Below are positions 36,327 through 44,962 of a DNA stretch of 64,000 nt, one piece after another (position 1 is the first letter of the stretch; each line of letters begins with the position of its first letter). The notes under the pieces were generated by a model. It saw only the letters and a program-made list of their open reading frames with translations. It did no database searches and was not told the DNA's origin. The translations under genes and the position numbers were made by a program. Source of the stretch: an uncultured Bacteroidales bacterium (GTDB lineage Bacteria > Bacteroidota > Bacteroidia > Bacteroidales > F082); assembly GCA_905233685.1 (NCBI GenBank), contig CAJOEZ010000009.1:186001-250000 (forward strand), in the 5' to 3' direction.

Positions 36327-37886
36327 TTACAGCGGGATGTTCGAATGTTTCTTCTCGGGGTTGGCTAAGCGCTTCGTCTCAAGGGTGCGCAGGGCACGGA
36401 TGACACGGAAACGGGTGTTGCGCGGCTCGATCACGTCGTCGATATAGCCGAACTTGGCGGCCTCATACGGGTTGGCGAACTTCTTGGTGTATTCATCCAC
36501 CTTTTGGGCAACGAACTCGGCACGCTCTTCAGGATTGGTGATCTCGGCGATCTTCTTGCCATCGAGCACCTCAACGGCGCCGCTGGCACCCATTACGGCG
36601 ATTTCAGCCGACGGCCAAGCGTAGTTCACGTCGTTGCGCAGCTGCTTGCAGCCCATCACTAGGTGCGAACCACCATAGGACTTACGCAACGTGACGGTCA
36701 CCTTCGGCACAGTCGATTCGCCGTAGGCATACAACAACTTGGCGCCGTGGACGATGATACCGGCATATTCTTGGCCCGTGCCAGGCAGGAAGCCAGGAAC
36801 GTCGACCAAGGTCACGATCGGGATGTTGAAGGCATCGCAGAAGCGCACGAAACGGGCGCCCTTGCGCGAAGCGTCGCAGTCCAATACGCCAGCGAAGAAA
36901 GCCGGGTTGTTGGCCACGATACCCACCGACATGCCATCGAAGCGGGCAAAGCCGACGATGATGTTCTTGGCGTAGTTCTTGTGAATCTCGAGGAAGTCGC
37001 CATTGTCGACGATGGCCGTGATGATGTCGGCCACGTTGTAAGGCTTGTTCGGGTTGTCAGGAATGATCTGGTTCAGAGCGTCTTCCATGCGGTCGATGGG
37101 GTCGTTGCACTCCACCAGCGGGGCGTTCTCCATGTTGTTTTGCGGGATGAAGGAGAGCAGGCGACGGATGAGGCCGAGGCCTTCCTCTTCGTTCTCGACA
37201 GCGAAGTGGGCCACGCCCGACTTCTGCGAGTGGATGCGGGCACCACCGAGGTCGTCTGTCGAAACGTCTTCACCGATGACGGTCTTCACCACCTTCGGAC
37301 CAGTGAGGAACATGTAGCTGTTCGCATTGGTCATGATGATGAAGTCGGTCAGTGCGGGAGAATACACGGCACCGCCGGCGCAAGGACCGAAGATGGCCGA
37401 AATCTGCGGGATGACACCCGAAGCGTTGATGTTGCGTTGGAAGATTTCAGCGTAACCAGCGAGGGAACGGGAACCTTCCTGGATACGGGCACCGCCCGAG
37501 TCGCAGATGCCGATGACGGGAGCGCCAACTTTCATGGCTTGATCCATCACCTTGCAGATTTTCAGCGACATGGTCTCACTCAAGGCACCGCCAAACACGG
37601 TGAAGTCCTGAGCGTAAACATAAACGACGCGGCCGTCGATGGTGCCGTGACCAGTGACGACGCCGTCGCCGAGGAACTGTTGCTTGTCGAGACCGAAATC
37701 GACGGTGCGATGGGTCACGAACATGTCAGTCTCTTCGAAACTGCCTTCGTCGAGCAGGATGGCGATGCGCTCGCGGGCTGTCATCTTGCCTTTGGCATGT
37801 TGGGAGTCGATGCGCTTCTGGCCGCCACCAAGACGAGCCTCGTTGCGCTTCTCCAACAATTCTTGGATTTTTTGTTCTATAAGCAT
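36327..37886 (-). CDS. mmdA: Methylmalonyl-CoA decarboxylase / propionyl-CoA carboxylase carboxyltransferase subunit
   Basis: 519 residues with two crotonase-like halves. [20 protein letters not shown] forms the first acyl-CoA/oxyanion block, [18 protein letters not shown] the second, and [20 protein letters not shown] the biotin-side block. It moves the carboxyl group between methylmalonyl-CoA and biotin on the carrier. Operon context with OadG and MmdB points to the decarboxylating, Na+-pumping direction in propionate formation. It is preceded by the palindrome at 37926-38002 and the epimerase gene. Confidence 0.93.
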   Translation of the reverse strand: MLIEQKIQELLEKRNEARLGGGQKRIDSQHAKGKMTARERIAILLDEGSFEETDMFVTHRTVDFGLDKQQFLGDGVVTGHGTIDGRVVYVYAQDFTVFGGALSETMSLKICKVMDQAMKVGAPVIGICDSGGARIQEGSRSLAGYAEIFQRNINASGVIPQISAIFGPCAGGAVYSPALTDFIIMTNANSYMFLTGPKVVKTVIGEDVSTDDLGGARIHSQKSGVAHFAVENEEEGLGLIRRLLSFIPQNNMENAPLVECNDPIDRMEDALNQIIPDNPNKPYNVADIITAIVDNGDFLEIHKNYAKNIIVGFARFDGMSVGIVANNPAFFAGVLDCDASRKGARFVRFCDAFNIPIVTLVDVPGFLPGTGQEYAGIIVHGAKLLYAYGESTVPKVTVTLRKSYGGSHLVMGCKQLRNDVNYAWPSAEIAVMGASGAVEVLDGKKIAEITNPEERAEFVAQKVDEYTKKFANPYEAAKFGYIDDVIEPRNTRFRVIRALRTLETKRLANPEKKHSNIPL

Positions 37887-37925
37887 ATTGATGGTATTAT
37901 TTGTTGTTTGATGCGGGGTGTTTTC

Positions 37926-38002
37926 GGCTGTTAGCTATTAGCTGTTAGCCATTAGCCAACGGGCAAAGCTGGCCAATAGCTAATGGCCAAAAGCTAACAG
38001 CC
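37926..38002. repeat. Long imperfect palindrome built from TTAGC/GGCCATTAGC units
   Basis: Arms 37926-37957 and 37971-38002 (32 nt each) match at 26 of 32 positions around a 13-nt loop. Each arm is built from repeated GCTATTAGC and GTTAGCCATTAGC units. It lies between mce and mmdA and would fold in the operon mRNA. Confidence 0.75.
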
Positions 38003-38008
38003 AAATCA

Positions 38009-38425
38009 TTATTTGTTCTTGTCTTCACACAGTTCGGTCAGCACGCCGCAAGTTGATTTCGGGTGCAGGAAGGCGATGCTCAGACCTTCGGCGCCCTTGC
38101 GCGGGGCTTGGTCGATGAGGCGGATGCCGGCTTCCTTGGCCTCTTCGAGGTGGCCTTCAAGGTTCTCGACGGCGAAAGCGATGTGGTGCATACCGCCCTT
38201 GCCGTTGTTCTTCTCGATGAAAGCGGCGATGGTGCTTTCGGGGCTGGTAGGCTCCAAAAGTTCGATTTTGGTCTGGCCGCAGCGCAAGAAAGCGGTCTTC
38301 ACTTTCTGGTCGGCGACTTCTTCGATGGCATAGCACTTGGTGCCAAGGAGTTTTTCAAAGAAAGGAATGGACTCGTCCAAGCTCGTGACGGCGATTCCAA
38401 TGTGTTCAATGTGAGAGGGTTGCAT
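38009..38425 (-). CDS. mce: Methylmalonyl-CoA epimerase
   Basis: A 138-residue vicinal-oxygen-chelate (VOC) protein. Metal ligands are visible in IEHIGIAVTSLDE, GGMHHIAFAVEN and GVLTELCE. It interconverts (R)- and (S)-methylmalonyl-CoA, linking methylmalonyl-CoA mutase to the decarboxylase encoded next. It is first in the operon. The ATG follows a perfect 16-bp palindrome, and the promoter is about 75-100 nt upstream. Confidence 0.93.
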   Translation of the reverse strand: MQPSHIEHIGIAVTSLDESIPFFEKLLGTKCYAIEEVADQKVKTAFLRCGQTKIELLEPTSPESTIAAFIEKNNGKGGMHHIAFAVENLEGHLEEAKEAGIRLIDQAPRKGAEGLSIAFLHPKSTCGVLTELCEDKNK

Positions 38426-38441
38426 AATTATTCGAATAATT
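38426..38441. promoter_or_regulatory. Perfect palindrome AATTATTCGAATAATT at the mce start
   Basis: A 16-bp perfect inverted repeat directly abutting the mce ATG, within the 5' leader. It may be an operator or a small leader hairpin. No regulator is identified. Confidence 0.45.
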
Positions 38442-38498
38442 TATTGTTAAAAAATACGTATTTATAATTGACTAACGTCGAATCTTCGATTTCGGCTG

Positions 38499-38530
38499 CA
38501 AAGGTATAACAATTTTTCGAGGTTTCCAAA
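38499..38530 (-). promoter_or_regulatory. Promoter of the mce-mmd operon
   Basis: Plus strand CAAAGGTA at 38499-38506 (TACCTTTG on the minus strand) and CAAA at 38527-38530 (-33 TTTG) are 20 nt apart. The predicted leader is about 65 nt. Confidence 0.6.
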
Positions 38531-38562
38531 GGAAAAGTTGCGGTATCTTTTTTCCAAAAAAA

Positions 38563-38590
38563 GTGGAGACACGATTTCTCGCATCTCCAC
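38563..38590 (-). terminator. Terminator of the outer-membrane protein gene
   Basis: GTGGAGA and TCTCCAC pair over 7 bp around a 14-nt loop; on the minus strand a run of T follows. Confidence 0.6.
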
Positions 38591-38647
38591 GACTCTTGAC
38601 AGGAAAACGTCTTCGTAGCAAGTCAAACGAAAGACTTTTCCGTTAAC

Positions 38648-39160
38648 TTACAGTTTGAAGGTCACACCAATATTGAGGTAGCTCATATAAGACACATAAC
38701 CCATTTCTGCTTCAACACCAAAACCAGGTGTAAACATATAACGAGCACCAACAACTTCGCCGTGAGCAAATCTAATTTCGTTGTTGTGTTCGTAATAATT
38801 ACTCGGCCAATGGCGCCAGCATACGCCTGTCATTACGGCAACATGAGCTTCAAATTCTTTAGTGATGTTTAATCCATAAGTGGCTCTCGGCATGAAAGCG
38901 AAGTCTGATTCATGGTCCCAACGGGTAAAATTGTATCCAGCATAACCACCAACAGTGAAGTGACCTTTCCACCAAGAATCAACCAGAGTGTAGTCACCAA
39001 CAACGCTACCGCCTAGACCTATGTAACCTAACGGTCTAATACCAGCGCGGATACCGATAACCATCGTGCCTTTCGGATTGGGATCTTCAATAGCTTGGGC
39101 TTTTTGGCTCATAGCAAGGGTCATGAACGCGACCATTGCAAGCATAATAACTTTCTTCAT
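38648..39160 (-). CDS. Small outer-membrane beta-barrel protein
   Basis: 170 residues. The signal peptide ends near QKAQA. The mature part reads as alternating strands (MVIGIRAGIRPLGYIGLGGS, HFTVGGYAGYNFTRWD, GFGVEAEMGYVSYMSYLN) and ends in a hydrophobic strand (IGVTFKL), as in small porin-like barrels. Function unknown. It has its own terminator. A possible -7 element (plus strand CAAAAGTA, 39259-39266) lies about 100 nt upstream. Confidence 0.75.
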   Translation of the reverse strand: MKKVIMLAMVAFMTLAMSQKAQAIEDPNPKGTMVIGIRAGIRPLGYIGLGGSVVGDYTLVDSWWKGHFTVGGYAGYNFTRWDHESDFAFMPRATYGLNITKEFEAHVAVMTGVCWRHWPSNYYEHNNEIRFAHGEVVGARYMFTPGFGVEAEMGYVSYMSYLNIGVTFKL

Positions 39161-39340
39161 TTTAATCAGTTTTTAGTTAAGCTCTTGGGTTAAAAATCTG
39201 CCCGCCATGGACGAAGAGCTTTCCACGTCCATGGCGGTTTTGACTTGCATTGCGGCGGCAAAAGTACAAACTATTCTCCTAAAATGTTTCGCTTTGACGC
39301 CGAATTATCAAATATTTCCCAACTGTTTCCTGACAGTCAG

Positions 39341-42300
39341 TTATTTGTGAACTTTCCGGATAAACTCCTCCACCTCAGGCACACCGCCTTGGTAGACCAA
39401 GTAGCCGTTGTAAGGCTCTCTCGGGGTGATTTCGCTATTCACAGGAGTGAGCATGATGTTCTTCACCTCTTCCCTATCATGCGTCTGACCCAAGGCCCAG
39501 CCCAACTTGATGTAGGCAGTCTCAGCAAGCATGTTCTGTGCAGGGATAATGCCGCGATCCATAAGGTCACGGCCGGTGTCATAAACAAACATGTGGGCAT
39601 AACCCCAAATGGTCTGCACGGTCATGTATTGATGCACACCCTTGTCGGTGGCGCGCTGGATGGCGTCGAACATGCCACGGTTGACGTGACCTAGTCCAGT
39701 GCCGTCCCAAACAATGCCCTTGTAGCCGTTATCCACCAGTGCGTCAAGTACATCGGGCTTCATGCCAGGATAGTAGTACAGGATGGCCACTCTGTCGTCG
39801 AAGGTCGGAATAATTTTCACGTCGCGGTCAGCGCGGCGGTGGTTATAGACTTCCTTAATCGGCACCACACCACGCTTGCGGTCCACAGTGGCCACGGGCG
39901 TATCGCCGATGGTGCGGAAGGTGGAACGGTATGAGGAGTGCATCTTACGCACACGTGTGCCACGGTGCAGGAAGCCGTACTCGTCGGAGGTGGGACCAAA
40001 CATGCAAACCATCACTTCGGCCACGTCACCGTGACCAGCAGCGGTCATGGCGTGCATGAGGTTCAAGGCGGCATCCGAGGAAGGACGGTCGGAAGAACGC
40101 TGCGAACCGACCAAGACAATCGGCACAGGCAGGTTCTGGCACATGAAGGTCAGGGCGGCGGCGGTGTGGGCCAAGGTGTCAGTACCGTGGCCAATCACGA
40201 TGCCGTCGATGCCGTTCTGAATCTCCTCGCCAATCTTCTTGGCCAAGGCGATGTATTCCTTGGGCGACATGTTCTCGGAGAACACGGCGAACACCTTTTC
40301 GGTGTCTAAGTTGCAGATGTCGGCCAATTCCGGCACGGCACCATACAACTCACCCGGCGAGAAAGCGGGAATCACGGCACCCGTGCGGTAGTCCAGACGC
40401 GAGGCGATGGTGCCACCCGTGCCGAGCAACTTCACATGCGGAAGCCCCTCTGTATAAGGGAATTCCTTCTCTGGGATGTGGTAGTTGGCTTTCTTGTAGT
40501 CGGTCTCCACCATGCCCGTGATGGTACTGATATCGACGCCAATGTTGTAGCCCGTGTTCACCTTCATGACGATATGCTGGTCGTCCTGGAAGGCGGCGCG
40601 AGGCAGAATCGTGCCTTTGAACAGGCCGCCCGTGGTCTGGCACTCGGCCTGACTCCACACGCGGCAGTTGTATTTCTTGAGCACCTCAAGCGAGGCACCC
40701 CAATATCCTTGGAAAAAATCTTTCATTTCGATGTTGCCCGTCGCTTCCCGCATCTGGCCCATGATCCAGTTCATGCGGTCGAGGTCGGTGCAGGACTTCT
40801 TCTTCGGCGCGAAGCCGGCGCAGAGGTTGTCGAGTTTGGTCAAAAGGTCGTCTTTCGCGAAACGCTTGAAACCAATCTTCTCCAACACTTGCTCCATCGG
40901 CAGCGAAGCGTCTTCGACCAAAGCGGGAGCCATGTTCCAAGCCAAGCGGCTGTCTAGGCCTTGCTCCTTCAGGAAGGCGAACAGATTATATAAGGTGTTG
41001 TCGTTGAACTTCGAAGCGGGGTTCTTGCCCAATAAATGCTTCAGCCTCATGCCGACAAAGCGACCGAGCGTGCGACCGTCCACGCCAAGTTTCTCGACGG
41101 TTTCGGCCATGATGGGGAACCAGTTCTTCGCGAAGATGTAGCGGAAGCAGTCCTCCGGCACGTTCCACTCCTTTAATGTATAATAACGGTCGATGATTTC
41201 GGTGGGCAGTTCGGCGCGCAAAGCCTTGATGAAGGCGGGGTCAAGCGGGATGGGAGCCGAGTCGGTGTCGGGATACATACGGTCGGCACCAGGCAACACG
41301 CGCTCGAAGATGGTGATGCCGTTGCAGACGGCTTTACGGGTCTCCTTCGGCACGCCGTCGAAGGCCATGAGACAACGCTCTTCGATGGTCTCGATAGCGG
41401 TGGGCATGTCGTTTTGCGGCCCCCAAACGAGGATGAGGGCATCTTCGTCGGTGGCGTGGATGCGCTTGGCCAATTTGTGCCATTGCGAATGGCTCAAAAC
41501 GGATTCCAGCATCTCGTCGTGGAGCATGTTGGGACGCTCAAGGCAGGCAATGACCTTCAGGCGGTCGGCGATTTCGTCGGCGAACATCTTGCCGGGTTGG
41601 GTGAAGTGAGAGAGTACGCCACGGAACTTGGGCAACTTGACGAGTTTCATCGCGCCGCCTTTGGCCTTGTTGTCAAGGATGGGCAGATAGTCGGTCGGGA
41701 ACGACACGTCGGCCACTTCCACTTTCCAGCCTTCCTTGCCAACCTCGCGGTTGAGGCGCTCTTGCAGTTGCACCAACGACCACTGGCGGAAGCACTCATT
41801 ATGAGAGAGTTCGGGGATCCACTTGGCATGTTGCACACCCTTCAACTCGATACGAGTGCCACCCGTGCAACTCACGTTCACATCCTGGCGGCCTGCACCC
41901 ATGCCTATGCGGACAAGACCCGTGGAGCGACCGAGGAAACGGATGTATTCGCAGGTCTCGCGAAGTTCGTCGGGGTTCTTGCAGTCGGGATAGGTGACGG
42001 TCTCAATCAACGGCACGCCGAGGCGGTCGGTCTGATAGATGCGGCGGTGGCCGATGTCGCTGATTTCGCGGCAGGCATCCTCCTCGATGCTCAACTGAAT
42101 CAGGCGGATGTCCTTTTTCGGCAGTTTCAGCAGGCCTTCCACGCCCACGATAGCGGTGCGCTGGAAGCCCGTCGGGATGGAGCCGTCAAGGTATTGCTTG
42201 CGGGTGATATGCACCTCGCCCACGATGTTCAGGTTGGAACGCAGGGCGATGATGATGGCGTTGTGCAAGGCCTCGCGGTTGATGGGGAACGGCGGGGTGT

Positions 42301-42643
42301 CGTCGATGTCGTAGGTGCAGGCGGTGCCGTTCTTGATGCGATAGACGATTTCCTTCTTCGTCTTGAACTCCATCAAGGCCGTGCCGTCATATTCGCCTAA
42401 TTCCGAAAGGGTGGGGCGCATGTGGCGGATGAGTTCGGCATCGTAGTCGTCAAACTTGTTGAATTGTCCGGCGGGACAGTGGCAAAACAGTTTTTCTTTC
42501 GTCTTGATCTGTTGGTGCACTTCCAGTCCCGACATGAAGCCTATGCGGTCATAGTCTTCTTGTGTGGCTTTCTTGCGCTCGACGTAGCCGGCTTGTTGCT
42601 TGGTCAGCTCGTAGTTGGCGCGTGGGTCGAAGTTGGTGCTCAT
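39341..42643 (-). CDS. gatE-gatD: Fused archaeal-type Glu-tRNA(Gln) amidotransferase, GatE followed by GatD
   Basis: 1,100 residues in one intact frame. Residues about 1-640 match GatE: GFMSGLEVHQQIKTKEKLFC, LSIEEDACREI, DRLGVPLIETV (about 205), GAGRQDVNVSCTGGTRIELK, an inserted AspRS-like GAD region (about 290-420) and a YqeY-like tail. Residues about 645-1100 match GatD: the N-terminal domain (GTILPRAAFQDDQHIVMKVN), then an asparaginase-type domain with LGTGGTIASRLDYRTG (about 738), HGTDTL (about 815), GSQRSSDRPSSDAAL and RKMHSSYRSTFR, which supply the Thr, Thr-Asp and Lys of the catalytic set. GatDE releases ammonia from Gln or Asn and amidates Glu-tRNA(Gln). It is normally two separate archaeal proteins, while bacteria use GatCAB or GlnRS. 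Confidence 0.88.
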   Translation of the reverse strand: MSTNFDPRANYELTKQQAGYVERKKATQEDYDRIGFMSGLEVHQQIKTKEKLFCHCPAGQFNKFDDYDAELIRHMRPTLSELGEYDGTALMEFKTKKEIVYRIKNGTACTYDIDDTPPFPINREALHNAIIIALRSNLNIVGEVHITRKQYLDGSIPTGFQRTAIVGVEGLLKLPKKDIRLIQLSIEEDACREISDIGHRRIYQTDRLGVPLIETVTYPDCKNPDELRETCEYIRFLGRSTGLVRIGMGAGRQDVNVSCTGGTRIELKGVQHAKWIPELSHNECFRQWSLVQLQERLNREVGKEGWKVEVADVSFPTDYLPILDNKAKGGAMKLVKLPKFRGVLSHFTQPGKMFADEIADRLKVIACLERPNMLHDEMLESVLSHSQWHKLAKRIHATDEDALILVWGPQNDMPTAIETIEERCLMAFDGVPKETRKAVCNGITIFERVLPGADRMYPDTDSAPIPLDPAFIKALRAELPTEIIDRYYTLKEWNVPEDCFRYIFAKNWFPIMAETVEKLGVDGRTLGRFVGMRLKHLLGKNPASKFNDNTLYNLFAFLKEQGLDSRLAWNMAPALVEDASLPMEQVLEKIGFKRFAKDDLLTKLDNLCAGFAPKKKSCTDLDRMNWIMGQMREATGNIEMKDFFQGYWGASLEVLKKYNCRVWSQAECQTTGGLFKGTILPRAAFQDDQHIVMKVNTGYNIGVDISTITGMVETDYKKANYHIPEKEFPYTEGLPHVKLLGTGGTIASRLDYRTGAVIPAFSPGELYGAVPELADICNLDTEKVFAVFSENMSPKEYIALAKKIGEEIQNGIDGIVIGHGTDTLAHTAAALTFMCQNLPVPIVLVGSQRSSDRPSSDAALNLMHAMTAAGHGDVAEVMVCMFGPTSDEYGFLHRGTRVRKMHSSYRSTFRTIGDTPVATVDRKRGVVPIKEVYNHRRADRDVKIIPTFDDRVAILYYYPGMKPDVLDALVDNGYKGIVWDGTGLGHVNRGMFDAIQRATDKGVHQYMTVQTIWGYAHMFVYDTGRDLMDRGIIPAQNMLAETAYIKLGWALGQTHDREEVKNIMLTPVNSEITPREPYNGYLVYQGGVPEVEEFIRKVHK

Positions 42644-42796
42644 ATTTCGTTAGATTTCAAATTCAAGATTTTTTATTTGATACAGGACTTCGGGACGCGA
42701 GACGCGGAACAAAAATCCCTTCTAAAAACAATCGGCTAAAATAGTAGTTTTTTGGATTGGTTGAGAAAAATGTAGGAGAAAATTGCAAAACATTTG

Positions 42797-43651
42797 TTAT
42801 TCTTGACACGCTTTCAAGCTATCAAGCTGTTTTTTATAGACATCCAAGGTGTAAAGGTCTTCCGGCTTGAGCGTTGGAGTGTAGAAATCATCACTGACAG
42901 GAACCTGCTCCTCAATGACGATTTCCTTATGATATTCCTCCATAAACTTCTTCAATTCCTTTTCGGAAATGCCTATCACACTCATATTCTGCTTGTTGGT
43001 GTAGCGCATGAGTTCTGCCTGATAATGCAGCCAGCAGAGCCAGTTGTGCTTCATTACCATCGCTTGGCGCACATTGGTGTTTCGCAACCATTTTGTGCAA
43101 ATATATTTTCCAGGATATTGCTCCGGGTGCCCACTGATATCATCGAAGAGTTTCTCCTCCTCTTTCACTCTGTTGTTCCAGTAATCCTCAATGTTGTGCA
43201 TTCGTGTAAAACAGTCACCGACATTGTTTATAAACTGGAAATTACCCAAGTTTTTCCAAGTTTCAAGATTGTTGGAAAAAATGTTTTCGGCGGCTTTGTC
43301 GAACGATACGAAGTTGTTGCTCACGGCATCATACACCAAATCCTGTAGCGTTTCTCTTGGCATCAGCTCCAGCTCGTCGACGGGCACACTGAGGAGCCAT
43401 GCGCAAAGCGAGTCACAACGCCGTTGATTTTCAACAATCTGATCAATGCCGTTTGCAAAGTCCTCTATGGTGCCCATTACCATAAGAGCCGAAAGCCTGC
43501 GGTCGCTGGCCCGCTCTTTGCGTTCAAGCATCACACTTGTTCCAATGGTAAGTACCAAAGAAATGGTGGTACCGATGATAATCATTCCTATCTGTTTCCA
43601 AAAACCGGTATGTTTCTTTAATTCGATGCTTTGAGGTAATTCTATTTTCAT
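42797..43651 (-). CDS. Membrane-anchored protein of unknown function
   Basis: I use the ATG at 43651 (MKIELPQSIELKKHTGF), giving 284 residues; 14 more codons are open upstream. A single membrane helix (IGMIIIGTTISLVLTIGTSV, about residues 21-40) is followed by a largely helical soluble domain with no family motif I recognise. Charged, Trp- and Cys-containing helices (CFTRMHNIEDYWNNRVKEEE) suggest a periplasmic sensor-like or structural domain. It is divergent from the THUMP methyltransferase gene and stands alone between fairly long gaps. Confidence 0.6.
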   Translation of the reverse strand: MKIELPQSIELKKHTGFWKQIGMIIIGTTISLVLTIGTSVMLERKERASDRRLSALMVMGTIEDFANGIDQIVENQRRCDSLCAWLLSVPVDELELMPRETLQDLVYDAVSNNFVSFDKAAENIFSNNLETWKNLGNFQFINNVGDCFTRMHNIEDYWNNRVKEEEKLFDDISGHPEQYPGKYICTKWLRNTNVRQAMVMKHNWLCWLHYQAELMRYTNKQNMSVIGISEKELKKFMEEYHKEIVIEEQVPVSDDFYTPTLKPEDLYTLDVYKKQLDSLKACQE

Positions 43652-43753
43652 GTCTTTCAGATGTTTTGCCCGGATTTGCCATCCGCGTTTCAAAAGAATT
43701 GGCTAAAATAGGAAATAATTGTTTAGGTTGAGAAAATCAGGGAAGATTTTCCC

Positions 43754-43761
43754 TATTTTTG
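43754..43761 (+). promoter_or_regulatory. -7 element (TATTTTTG) for the THUMP methyltransferase gene
   Basis: It lies 15 nt before the ATG at 43777 and rules out the in-frame TTG at 43759 as start. Confidence 0.6.
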
Positions 43762-43776
43762 CCAAAATTTTTCCCA

Positions 43777-44961
43777 ATGGAAGACAACTATCAGCTTATA
43801 ACTAAAACCGCCGCCGGCCTCGAGGAGGTCTTGGCCTCCGAAATCAAGGCCTTGGGAGCCAAAAACGTGCGCCTCATGCACCGCGCCGTCATCTGCGAAG
43901 GCAACAAGGAACTGATGTACCGTATTAATTATGAGGTGCGCACCGCCCTCAAAGTGCTGAAGCCTTACAAGACTTTCTTCGCCAAGAACGAGGACGACTT
44001 ATATAAAAAGGTGCAAGAAATCAACTGGGTGGAGCTTATCCGCACCGACCAGACCTTCTGCATCGACGCGGTGACCAGCGGCCGCTTCTTCACGCACTCA
44101 CAGTACGCCAGCCTGCGCATGAAGGACGCCATCGTGGATCAGTTCCGCGAGGTCTATGGCATCCGCCCAAGCATCAACACATTGAACCCTGACCTGCGCA
44201 TCAACCTCCACATCCGCGAGGACAAGGTGAGCATCCTCTTCGACAGCTCCAACGAGAGTCTGCACCATCGCGGCTACCGCAAGCAGGTGGACAAGGCTCC
44301 GATGAACGAGGTGCTGGCAGCAGGCCTCATCCAGCTTTCGGGCTGGAAGGCCGACTGCAACTTCTTGGACTGCATGTGCGGCTCGGGCACCCTCCCGATT
44401 GAGGCGGCCATGTACGCGATGAAGATTCCGCCAGGCTACTACCGCAAGCAGTGGGGCTTCATGAAATGGGACGACTACGACGCCGAGCTGTGGGAACGCA
44501 TCCGCAAGGAAGCTGACGCCAAAATCTGCGACTTCGATCATGAAATCTGGGCCTCCGACCGCTCGCCGAAGGCTGTGGCCATTGCCGAGGGCAACATCAA
44601 CTACGCCCATTTGCAGCACGACATCCACCTGATGAAGAAGGACATGCACGACCTCACCCCGCCCGAAGGCGGCGGCATCATGATCATCAACCCGCCCTAT
44701 GGCGACCGTCTTGAGGAGGATGACATCGACCAACTTTACGAAGAAATCGGGCGCACGCTGAAGCATAATTTCCAAGGCTTCCAATGCTGGCTCATCACCG
44801 ACGACGCCGTGGCGCTGAAGCATGTCGGCCTGAAACCTCGCGCCAAAATCCCGATTTGGAACGGACCGCTGGAATGTCGCTTCGTGCTGTTCAACATTTT
44901 TGAAGGAACGTTGAAAGACCAGAAAGCCCGCGAAGCGGAGGAAAACCTGAGTATATTGTAA
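43777..44961 (+). CDS. THUMP-domain class I RNA methyltransferase (RlmL N-half/YpsC-like)
   Basis: 394 residues from the ATG at 43777 (MEDNYQLITKTAAGLEEVL). An N-terminal ferredoxin-like/THUMP RNA-binding region (about 1-160) is followed by a Rossmann methyltransferase with the SAM loop LDCMCGSGTLPIEAA (about 205-220) and the catalytic motif INPPYG (about 308-313). This matches the family that makes m2G2445 in 23S rRNA (the N-terminal half of E. coli RlmL) or related tRNA guanine methylation. The exact target is uncertain. It converges on the DUF4143 ATPase gene with a 1-nt gap. Confidence 0.85.
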   Translation: MEDNYQLITKTAAGLEEVLASEIKALGAKNVRLMHRAVICEGNKELMYRINYEVRTALKVLKPYKTFFAKNEDDLYKKVQEINWVELIRTDQTFCIDAVTSGRFFTHSQYASLRMKDAIVDQFREVYGIRPSINTLNPDLRINLHIREDKVSILFDSSNESLHHRGYRKQVDKAPMNEVLAAGLIQLSGWKADCNFLDCMCGSGTLPIEAAMYAMKIPPGYYRKQWGFMKWDDYDAELWERIRKEADAKICDFDHEIWASDRSPKAVAIAEGNINYAHLQHDIHLMKKDMHDLTPPEGGGIMIINPPYGDRLEEDDIDQLYEEIGRTLKHNFQGFQCWLITDDAVALKHVGLKPRAKIPIWNGPLECRFVLFNIFEGTLKDQKAREAEENLSIL

Positions 44962-44962
44962 A

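Noticed and set aside
36663-37934. 423-codon plus-strand open frame
   Set aside because: Antisense to mmdA; low-complexity shadow.
41414-42400. 328-codon plus-strand open frame
   Set aside because: Antisense to the GatE part of the fusion; no domain or promoter.
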